Below are positions 1 through 5,463 of a stretch of 5,463 bases of DNA, one piece after another (positions within the stretch are counted from its first letter, which is position 1; each line of letters starts with the position of its first letter). The notes under the pieces were generated by a model. That model made no database searches. It was not told the origin of the DNA and saw only the letters and a program-made list of their open reading frames with translations. A program made the translations under genes and the position numbers. Source of the stretch: Deltaproteobacteria bacterium (GTDB lineage: Bacteria > Desulfobacterota > Binatia > Binatales > Binataceae); assembly GCA_021786815.1 (NCBI GenBank), contig JAJYMR010000154.1:1-5463 (forward strand). The letters are read 5' to 3'.

Positions 1-1137
1 GGCGTTGAGACTCTCCGCGTCCTCGGGCTGGAACCAATCGAGCACGCGAAGCTCCGGCGTGTGCGACGACCCCTGAAGCTCGAGTCCGAGATGCACCACC
101 GAAAGAAAAAATTCGCCCTGGTCGCCGGGATGAACGCCAACGGGCAATCGCGCCCAGTAGGTTGCGCGGTCGGCGTAATCGGCGGCAGGGGGCGACGCAC
201 ACGGCACCCTATCCGGACCCGGCCGAGCGCGCGAAGTCGACGCGCCTCCGGTCGCTACGTAAATCGTGCCGTCGTGGGCGGCCGCTGCACCGCCGGGACC
301 CCATGCGCCCGCGCCAAGCAATCGGCGCGTCAGCGGAAAGAACGTCTGGCGCGTAAGCTGATGCGAATCGATCGCGACGACCCATCCGTGATACGCGCAC
401 AGATCGTGATAGTAGAGACCGCCGAACACGACGTAGATGCCTCCATTGACGAGATTGAGTCCGCCGCGCTGATCGACGAGATCCGCGTCGAAGGTGGGAC
501 GATGGGCGGCGCCGTGATCGCGAAGCGGCGCGCGCGCGACGATAGCGCCGGTGTCGAGGTCGAGCGCGTCGATATAATACGTGGCGTGGCCATAAACGTG
601 CGCGCCGCTCTTTCGGCTGACGTCGAAGCATCGGAGGCTCCGCGACCCGTCGTCAACCATCGCAAGCACGAACACCAGTCGGCGCACCGGATCGATCACG
701 GGCGTGCTCGAAATTCCGATCGGCGGGGGCGGCAGATTACTGCATCCGTTTTCGCTCGGCGTGCCGAGGCTCTGAAGCCATAGCGGCTTGCGCTCGCCGC
801 GCAAGAGCGATTCCTCCGCGAAGGCATAGACGCGGTTGGACGCGGTCGTGACGATAACCAGGTTGCGCGTCTCTCCGACATGCGCCCCTTGCTTGAATTT
901 CCAGTCGGGGAGAAAAAGCGGAGCGCCGCGCACCGCCGCGCCCAGAGCGACGTCGAGATATCTGCCGGGCGAGGCGAATGGACGGCCGGTGTCGAAATGC
1001 GAGGTGCGCGCCGGAGCGCATCCGTAGGTGACACAGGCCTGCGCGCCAGCGGCGGCTGCGCTCGCGACGGCCGGAAACATCGCGCATGCGGACGCGACGA
1101 ATATCGCTATGGCAACGAGACTTGGCCTCGCACGCAT
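1..1137 (-). CDS. Exported PQQ-type beta-propeller repeat protein, C-terminus cut off by the window edge
   Basis: Seen: from the ATG at 1137 the frame stays open for 379 codons to base 1, so the gene is 3'-truncated by the window and not broken. Residues 1-27 form an export signal: basic MRAR, a hydrophobic stretch at 7-24, and a likely cleavage site after ASA (25-27). C18 in ASAC could instead be a weak lipobox. The mature part has propeller-like strands: NRVYAF (101-106), GISSTPVID (141-149), IDALDLDTG (189-197), YHGWVVAIDS (249-258) and DGTIYVATGG (289-298). Near the edge comes LDWFQPEDAESLNA (366-379), resembling the DxFTPxNxxxLN stretch typical of PQQ-like repeat proteins. Family knowledge: these are periplasmic or secreted eight-bladed propeller-like proteins; many bind no PQQ. 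Several cysteines in the mature part (35, 40, 132, 170, 247, 313) could form disulfides. By comparison with the family, probably about 100-200 residues are missing. Enzymatic activity cannot be assigned. The start overlaps the EcsC-family stop, implying co-expression. No good Shine-Dalgarno lies directly upstream. Confidence 0.85.
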   Translation of the reverse strand, partial: MRARPSLVAIAIFVASACAMFPAVASAAAAGAQACVTYGCAPARTSHFDTGRPFASPGRYLDVALGAAVRGAPLFLPDWKFKQGAHVGETRNLVIVTTASNRVYAFAEESLLRGERKPLWLQSLGTPSENGCSNLPPPPIGISSTPVIDPVRRLVFVLAMVDDGSRSLRCFDVSRKSGAHVYGHATYYIDALDLDTGAIVARAPLRDHGAAHRPTFDADLVDQRGGLNLVNGGIYVVFGGLYYHDLCAYHGWVVAIDSHQLTRQTFFPLTRRLLGAGAWGPGGAAAAHDGTIYVATGGASTSRARPGPDRVPCASPPAADYADRATYWARLPVGVHPGDQGEFFLSVVHLGLELQGSSHTPELRVLDWFQPEDAESLNA

Positions 1138-1139
1138 CA
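1135..1139 (-). other. TGATG stop/start overlap joining the EcsC-family gene to the propeller gene
   Basis: Read on the minus strand, the TGA of the EcsC-family gene (1139-1137) and the ATG of the propeller gene (1137-1135) share one A. The ten bases before the ATG (CGCGCCCCTG) contain no purine-rich Shine-Dalgarno; the nearest GGAG lies roughly 15-20 bases upstream. Such overlaps usually mean that the ribosome re-initiates after the upstream stop, so the second protein depends on translation of the first. The overlap is seen directly; coupling is inferred. The signal peptide starting exactly at this ATG supports it as the true start. Confidence 0.8.
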
Positions 1140-2015
1140 GGGGCGCGGGAGTTGCTCCAGTTCCTCGCGGTAGGCGGCCTCGACCACCTGCTCGCCGTAA
1201 AGCCGTTCCAGCTTTCGAATTCCGAAATGATAGAGCGCGATCCGGTTGAAGTAGTTGGCGAAGCAGGCGTTGATAGCCGCGCCACCGACCGCGCCCACCA
1301 CCGGCACGAGCTGCGCCGAGGCGATATCGGTGGCCGCGTAGCCGAAGCGCCCGCCGATCCGTGCGATCAGGTCGGCGAGTTCCGGTGCGCTGCCGCGGGC
1401 AAGCGCGTCGGTCACCTGCTGCGCGCTGCGTCCCGCGATAAAACTTCCCGCGTCGCGAAGAAGCATCGCAAGTCCGAGCCGCGTCGTCAGGTAGCTTGAA
1501 TCGGTGGCGTCGTCGTCGGGCGAGGGTCCGCCGAAGCTGAACACCGACACGCATTCGAGGCGGGTCTTCGCGTCGCTCAGGTCGGCGCCCATGTCGCGCG
1601 CGATCGAGGCGATCGAGCGGAGCATCACGGTTGTGGTTACAGGCAGTTCGAGCGCGATAAGCCCAATCCCGAACGCGCCGCTTACGCCACCGAGCACGGC
1701 GGCGGCCGTGGTATGCGCAAGCGCGGAGGCGCGCGCGTGCGAAAACGGCGTGTCGAGTTCCGGCCGCGCGCTCGCGGGTTCGGGCCGCTCGAGAGTCGCC
1801 GCGGCCCATGCGACGGCGCGGTTGAGTGCGCGATAGAGCGCGCGGTTGAGAGTCTGCGCCGCGCGCTCCGGAAGCCGCTTCATCAGTGCCTCGACGGGAC
1901 GGCCCGTTACCGCGTTGAGGATTTCGATAAGACGGCCCGGCCGCTCAAGTACGCGCACGGCCTCGCGCACAAAGGCGCGGTCGGAAGGATGGAGCCGGGC
2001 AATCGCTGGTTCCAT
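1137..2015 (-). CDS. EcsC-family protein
   Basis: A 292-residue protein matching the EcsC family (the family named after the third gene of the Bacillus ecsABC locus). Seen: an N-terminal helical region (1-75) rich in Arg and Glu; a Gly/Ala-rich hydrophobic stretch at 103-123 running into the family signature ELPVTTTVMLRSIASIAR (123-140); LECVSVFSFGG (153-163); and a second hydrophobic Gly/Ala stretch at 235-251 (QLVPVVGAVGGAAINAC), followed by HFGIRKLERLYG (263-274). Both hydrophobic stretches could associate with membrane, but no signal peptide is present. Family knowledge: the biochemical role of EcsC proteins is unknown; they are often found as single genes without ecsAB, as here. Start choice: an in-frame TAA lies directly before this ATG, so no longer start exists, and a GGCAGG lies seven bases upstream as a plausible ribosome binding site. 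It is the first gene after the dnaE2 terminator and overlaps the following propeller gene by one base. The family call is firm; the function is not. Confidence 0.93.
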   Translation of the reverse strand: MEPAIARLHPSDRAFVREAVRVLERPGRLIEILNAVTGRPVEALMKRLPERAAQTLNRALYRALNRAVAWAAATLERPEPASARPELDTPFSHARASALAHTTAAAVLGGVSGAFGIGLIALELPVTTTVMLRSIASIARDMGADLSDAKTRLECVSVFSFGGPSPDDDATDSSYLTTRLGLAMLLRDAGSFIAGRSAQQVTDALARGSAPELADLIARIGGRFGYAATDIASAQLVPVVGAVGGAAINACFANYFNRIALYHFGIRKLERLYGEQVVEAAYREELEQLPRP

Positions 2016-2130
2016 TTAGATGCCTGCCGGATGAAATTCTAGCATGCCCGAGTGGGTGGCGCGCGAATGGCGTCAGTGAAGAGCGACAGACGGGAATTTC
2101 GAGGAAAGACGCAACAAAACGCGGCGACAG
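2016..2130. other. Intergenic spacer between the dnaE2 terminator and the EcsC-family gene
   Basis: This gap has no gene on either strand that I can support. It should carry the promoter of the EcsC/propeller unit, because a likely terminator lies upstream of it. The only promoter-like element is TAGAAT on the minus strand (2041-2036), one mismatch from the TATAAT -10 consensus. No matching -35 lies 16-18 bases upstream, and a transcript starting there would begin at about the ribosome binding site. The site is therefore doubtful, and an alternative sigma factor or partial read-through from dnaE2 remains possible. Confidence 0.5.
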
Positions 2131-2156
2131 GAAACAGAAAGAGCGGGCTGCCCGCG
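2131..2156 (-). terminator. Likely Rho-independent terminator of the imuB-dnaE2 operon
   Basis: Directly after the dnaE2 TGA, the minus strand reads GCGGGCAGCCCGC (2155-2143), a perfect inverted repeat that folds as a five-pair GC stem with a three-base loop. It is followed at once by TCTTTCTGTTTC (2142-2131), a T-rich tract that stands out in this GC-rich sequence. Position, stem and tail all fit an intrinsic terminator ending the dnaE2 transcript. The stem is short and the T tract is interrupted, so termination may be incomplete. This is inferred from sequence only. Confidence 0.6.
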
Positions 2157-5100
2157 TCAGTGGAAGTCGTGCGAGGGCGGAAGCTCGCCGCTTGCCGTGA
2201 GCCGCGTGAATTTACGCGCGCGGACCGTGACTACGCCGTCCTGCTTCTGGAGCCATCCTTCGACCTCGAGAATCGCCGCGCTATGGAGCATCGCGCGGTT
2301 GCGATGGAACATGTCGGGCGTGACGATCGCGTTCGAGATGCCGGTTTCGTCTTCGAGCGAGATGAAAAGAAAGCCCTTCGCGGTGCCCGGTCGCTGACGA
2401 ACGATCACCACGCCCGCAGTTTTGACCCACGCGCCGTCCTTCGCATCGGGAAGTTGCGCCGCGGCAAGGACACCCTCGGCCTTGAGACGCGGCCGCAGAT
2501 GCGCCATCGGATGCGGACCGGTGGTAAGCCCGGTCGAAGCGTAGTCGGCCGCGGTATGTTCGAGCGCGCTCATCGCGGGAAGCGCGGCGGCGGAATTTTT
2601 CCCGGGCGCGACGCCGGCGAGCAGGCTATTCGAATCGCGTTCGACTGCCGCGGCCTGCCACAGCGCCTCGCGCCGTTCGAGTCCGAACGATGAGAACGCG
2701 CCGGTCCATGCGAGCGCGTCGAGTTCGCGGCGATTCGGATTCACGCGCGCTGCGAGATCCGCGATCGAATCGAACCGTCTGCGCGCGCGTTCCGATTCGA
2801 GCCGGCTGCAGGTTTCCTCGCGAAGTCCGCTCACGTATCGAAGCCCGAGCCGCACTGCGAGAGGCGCTTTGGCGTATGTGTCGTTGGAAGCGCCGGGTGC
2901 GCGTACGCGCTCAAGCGTGCATTCCCAGCGCGAACGCGTGACGTCGATCGGGCGGATCGAGACGCCGTGGCGCTCGGCGTCCTTCACGAGGGTCGAGGGA
3001 TGGTAAAAACCCATCGGGTAGCAGTTGAGCAGCGCGGCGAAGAAGGCGGCCGGATGATGGAATTTCAGGTAGGCCGACGCGTAGGCGATCAGCGCGAAGC
3101 TTGCCGCGTGCGATTCGGGAAAGCCGTAGAGCGCGAACGAGGTGATCGAGCGCACGATTTCGTCGGCGACCGTACCGGCGATCCCGTTGCGCGCCATCCC
3201 GTCGCGAAGCCGCCGCTCGATTTTCTCCATCCTTTCCGTCGAACGCTTGAAGCCCATCGCGCGGCGCAGTTCCTCGGCTTCGCCGCCCGAGAATCCCGCC
3301 GCCGTCATCGCGATTCGTAACAACTGCTCCTGGAAGAGCGGCACTCCGAGCGTGCGGCGCAGGATCGGTTCGAGCGATGGATGCGCATACGTAACCGGCT
3401 CGCGGCCGTTTCGGCGATTCAAATACGGATGCACCATCTTGCCGACAATCGGCCCGGGACGGATTATCGCGACCTCGACGACGAGATCGTAAAACCTCTC
3501 CGGCTTCATCCTCGGCAACGTCGCCATCTGCGCACGGCTCTCCACCTGGAAAACGCCGACAGTGTCGGCGCGCCGGAGCATCGTGTAAACGCCAGGATCG
3601 TCGGCCGGCAGATGAGCGAGGTCGATCTCAACGCCTTCGTGCTCGCGGATCATCGGAATCGCCTGCTCCAGCGCGGCGAGCATCCCGAGTCCGAGCAGGT
3701 CGATCTTGATAATCCCGAGATCGGCGCAATCCTCCTTGTCCCACTGGATAACGACCCGCCCCGGCATTGAGGCCGGCTCGAGCGGCACGACCTCGTCGAG
3801 CGGTCCCGCGGCGATCACCATGCCGCCGCTATGCTGTCCGAGATGGCGCGGCAGGCTCTTCATCCGTGCGACGATATCGAGCAGCGCGGCGACACGCGGC
3901 GCGGCAACGTCAACGCCGCCACGTTTCAGCAGTTCGGCCAGGTCGTCGTGATGGTCGCGGAATTCGTAGGCCTGGGCGAGGCGCGCGAGCCGATCGACCT
4001 GTTCAGGCGGAAAGCCGAGGACCTTGCCGGCCTCGCGCACCGCGCTTTTGGTGCGATAAGTGATCACGTTCGCGGTCATCGCGGCGCCGCGTTCGCCGTA
4101 GCGCCGATAGACGTACTGGATCACTTTCTCGCGCTGGTCGCCGCTTGGAAGGTCGAGGTCGATATCGGGCCATTCGCCGCGTTCCTCGGAAAGAAAGCGC
4201 TCGAAGAGCAGTTCCATCTTCACTGCGTCGACGGCGGTGATTCCGAGCGCGTAGCATACCGCGCTGTTCGCCGCCGAGCCGCGTCCCTGCGCCATGATCC
4301 GGTTCTCGCGGCAGAACTGCACGATGTCCCACACGATAAGGAAGTAGCCGGCGAGCTTGAGGCGTTCGATTATCGCAAGCTCATGCTCGAGTTGGCGGCG
4401 CACCCGTTCGTCCGGCTCACGGCCCCATCGCTCGCGCGCACCGGCGCGGGTCAACGCGCGAAGATAGCTGTCTGCGGTTTCGCCGGGCGGAAGCGGATAG
4501 TCGGGAAAACGGTAGCCGAGGTCGGTGAGCGTGAACTCGCATCGCTCGGCGATCGCGAGGGTCGCGGCGAGCGCGCTCGGATGGTCGCGAAACATCGCGG
4601 CGATTTCGGCCGGCGCCTTCAGATAGCGCTCGCAGTTGATCCATAGCGCGCGGCCCGCCTCTTCGAGCGTGGTCTTGAGGCGGATACAGGTGAGCACGTC
4701 GAGAAGCGTGCGGTCGGCGCCGCCGTGGCATACGTCGTTGGTCACGGTGAGCGGGATGCGGCATCCGGCGGCGAACGCCGCGAGCTTTCGGTTGAGGCGT
4801 TCCTCGGCGGGATCGAGATGGCGCTGGAGATCGACAAAGAGATTTCGCGCGCCGAAGATCGATTTGAGCCGCTCGGCCAGCGCAGTGGGATCTTCGCCGC
4901 GCACCAGCGCCCTGGAGAGCGGACTAAGGCTGCCGCCCGCAAGGCATATCAGTCCCGCGCCGAAGCGTTCGAGATCGTCGAGCGTGACACGGCTTTCGCC
5001 CTTCGCGGGGTAGACAGGATGGGCGGTCGGCACGCCGTCGCCGGACGCGGACGGCAGCTCGCGTAGCACGCGGAGCTTGGAAGCGGTGAGCATCCGGCAG

Positions 5101-5372
5101 AGATTTTTGTAGCGCTCGCGATCGGGCACGATGACGTAGAGCCGCGATTCGTCGTCGAGCGTGAGGTCGGCCGCGACGAGCGGCCGTACACCGGCGCTCT
5201 TCGCGCCTTGATAGAAGCGCGGATGGCCGTAAAGGCCGTCGCGGTCGCCGAGCGCGAGGGCAGGGTAGCCGAGTTCCGCCGCGCGCTCGGCGAGATCTTC
5301 GGGCGCGGTCGAGCCTTCAAGGAAGCTGAAGGCGCTTCGCGCGCGAAGCTCGATATAGTCGATAGCGCTCAT
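2157..5372 (-). CDS. dnaE2: Error-prone DNA polymerase III alpha subunit DnaE2 (ImuC)
   Basis: A complete 1071-residue C-family DNA polymerase that carries out translesion synthesis and induced mutagenesis, normally with ImuB and the beta clamp. Domains in order: PHP domain (about 1-280); palm with GRGSAANS (363-370), PDIDLD (402-407) giving catalytic D403 and D405, and KIDLLGLGML (556-565) giving D558, equivalent to E. coli DnaE D401, D403 and D555; thumb and fingers with RHLGQHSGGMVIA (509-521), IIRPGPIVGKMVHPYL (636-651) and GVPLFQEQ (676-683); SHAASFALIAYASAYLK (754-770) and the helix-hairpin-helix region; and an OB fold (about 985-1055). It ends in SHDFH, close to the SRDFH end typical of DnaE2. 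Length, this end and the ImuB-like tail upstream separate it from replicative DnaE1 (about 1150-1200 residues). The PHP motif usually read as HxHS is RARS (10-13), so a metal-dependent nuclease is unlikely. The start has a weak CAGG four bases upstream. It is expected to be co-transcribed with the upstream gene and SOS-controlled from outside the window. Confidence 0.97.
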   Translation of the reverse strand: MSAIDYIELRARSAFSFLEGSTAPEDLAERAAELGYPALALGDRDGLYGHPRFYQGAKSAGVRPLVAADLTLDDESRLYVIVPDRERYKNLCRMLTASKLRVLRELPSASGDGVPTAHPVYPAKGESRVTLDDLERFGAGLICLAGGSLSPLSRALVRGEDPTALAERLKSIFGARNLFVDLQRHLDPAEERLNRKLAAFAAGCRIPLTVTNDVCHGGADRTLLDVLTCIRLKTTLEEAGRALWINCERYLKAPAEIAAMFRDHPSALAATLAIAERCEFTLTDLGYRFPDYPLPPGETADSYLRALTRAGARERWGREPDERVRRQLEHELAIIERLKLAGYFLIVWDIVQFCRENRIMAQGRGSAANSAVCYALGITAVDAVKMELLFERFLSEERGEWPDIDLDLPSGDQREKVIQYVYRRYGERGAAMTANVITYRTKSAVREAGKVLGFPPEQVDRLARLAQAYEFRDHHDDLAELLKRGGVDVAAPRVAALLDIVARMKSLPRHLGQHSGGMVIAAGPLDEVVPLEPASMPGRVVIQWDKEDCADLGIIKIDLLGLGMLAALEQAIPMIREHEGVEIDLAHLPADDPGVYTMLRRADTVGVFQVESRAQMATLPRMKPERFYDLVVEVAIIRPGPIVGKMVHPYLNRRNGREPVTYAHPSLEPILRRTLGVPLFQEQLLRIAMTAAGFSGGEAEELRRAMGFKRSTERMEKIERRLRDGMARNGIAGTVADEIVRSITSFALYGFPESHAASFALIAYASAYLKFHHPAAFFAALLNCYPMGFYHPSTLVKDAERHGVSIRPIDVTRSRWECTLERVRAPGASNDTYAKAPLAVRLGLRYVSGLREETCSRLESERARRRFDSIADLAARVNPNRRELDALAWTGAFSSFGLERREALWQAAAVERDSNSLLAGVAPGKNSAAALPAMSALEHTAADYASTGLTTGPHPMAHLRPRLKAEGVLAAAQLPDAKDGAWVKTAGVVIVRQRPGTAKGFLFISLEDETGISNAIVTPDMFHRNRAMLHSAAILEVEGWLQKQDGVVTVRARKFTRLTASGELPPSHDFH

Positions 5373-5376
5373 CGAA

Positions 5377-5387
5377 CCTGCGTCAGG
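5377..5387 (-). promoter_or_regulatory. Small inverted repeat covering the dnaE2 ribosome binding site
   Basis: On the minus strand the 18-base gap before dnaE2 contains CCTGACGCAGG (5387-5377): four-base arms CCTG and CAGG around a three-base loop. The right arm is the only Shine-Dalgarno-like sequence before the dnaE2 ATG (AGG, four bases away), so pairing would partly hide it. The stem is very short and could be chance. It does not match the CTG-N10-CAG LexA box, because the spacing is too small. Confidence 0.25.
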
Positions 5388-5390
5388 CTT

Positions 5391-5463
5391 TCAGTCGTAA
5401 ATCCCGTCCATGAACCATCTTTCGGAATCGAGATCGCGGAACACGCGATAAACGCCGCCGTCG
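5391..5463 (-). CDS. C-terminal end of the gene upstream of dnaE2, probably an ImuB-like Y-family polymerase homologue (5'-truncated)
   Basis: The frame enters at the right edge and gives 23 residues before TGA at 5393-5391: DGGVYRVFRDLD followed by SERWFMDGIYD. This pattern (Tyr, then FRD or YRD, then RWF or RWY, then a hydrophobic-Tyr/Phe-Asp end) resembles the extreme C-terminus of ImuB-type Y-family polymerase homologues and of the small DUF6504 family, both of which occur next to dnaE2. The 18-base gap to dnaE2 and the shared strand support one operon. Family knowledge: ImuB has usually lost its own polymerase active site and recruits DnaE2 to the beta clamp. Only the tail is visible, so active-site and clamp-binding motifs cannot be inspected. 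The reading frame is firm; the family call is moderate. Confidence 0.6.
   Translation of the reverse strand, partial: DGGVYRVFRDLDSERWFMDGIYD

Noticed and set aside
61..1285. Plus-strand and other minus-strand frames across the propeller gene
   Set aside because: Their translations are low-complexity and rich in Arg, Ala and Ser. The minus-strand frame from 1137 has a signal peptide and propeller motifs and explains the region alone.
1600..1617. Tandem nine-base repeat GCGATCGAG x2
   Set aside because: It encodes part of the conserved EcsC-family RSIASIAR stretch and is explained by the protein sequence.
2036..2041. TAGAAT on the minus strand as a -10 promoter element for the EcsC-family gene
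   Set aside because: No -35 partner is visible at the right spacing, and the predicted transcript start would fall at the ribosome binding site, so it is not listed as a promoter.
2298..2321. TPDMF (residues 1018-1022 of DnaE2) as a beta-clamp-binding motif like QADMF of E. coli DnaE
   Set aside because: It lies inside the OB fold, where DnaE2 proteins commonly have an IVxPxxFxxxR strand-loop. The E. coli clamp motif sits before the OB fold, so the similarity is probably coincidental.
2052..4646. Long open frames on the plus strand opposite dnaE2, including one of about 271 codons at 3831-4646
   Set aside because: They lie wholly antisense to a clear DnaE2 gene, show no recognisable family features, and are expected in GC-rich DNA where stop codons are rare in several frames.
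5377..5387. LexA/SOS box before dnaE2
   Set aside because: CCTGACGCAGG resembles CTG...CAG but the spacing is three bases instead of ten, and dnaE2 appears to be transcribed from the upstream gene.

Overview
The window is GC-rich bacterial DNA with all coding on the minus strand, so it is read from right to left. It holds two units: the end of a DNA-damage mutagenesis operon, and then a two-gene unit for a membrane-associated EcsC-family protein and an exported beta-propeller protein.

Right part (5463 to about 2131): the last 23 codons of an upstream gene end 18 bases before a complete 1071-residue error-prone DNA polymerase III alpha subunit (DnaE2, also called ImuC). The 23-residue tail looks like the end of an ImuB-type Y-family polymerase homologue, the usual partner of DnaE2. 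This suggests an imuB-dnaE2 cassette, normally SOS-induced, whose promoter and LexA box would lie to the right of the window. Immediately after the dnaE2 stop codon there is a GC-rich hairpin followed by a T-rich stretch, a good candidate intrinsic terminator.

Left part (2015 to 1): an EcsC-family gene of 292 codons, then a gene encoding an exported PQQ-type beta-propeller protein that runs off the left edge after 379 codons without a stop. The EcsC stop and the propeller start share one base (TGATG), so the two are almost certainly co-transcribed and probably translationally coupled. The 141-base gap between dnaE2 and the EcsC gene holds the terminator; beyond it only a lone -10-like hexamer is visible. 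No RNA gene, mobile element or CRISPR array was seen.

Organism: base composition, a DnaE2 that keeps its palm aspartates but lacks the N-terminal PHP His-x-His, and a PQQ-repeat protein of a type common in soil bacteria suggest an uncultured soil or sediment lineage, such as Acidobacteria, Binatota/Rokubacteria-like groups or a deltaproteobacterial relative. This is a weak inference. Most of the window is recognisable biology. The less ordinary points are the overlapping EcsC/propeller pair and the lost PHP metal ligands in DnaE2. I see no clear sign of a wholly new system.
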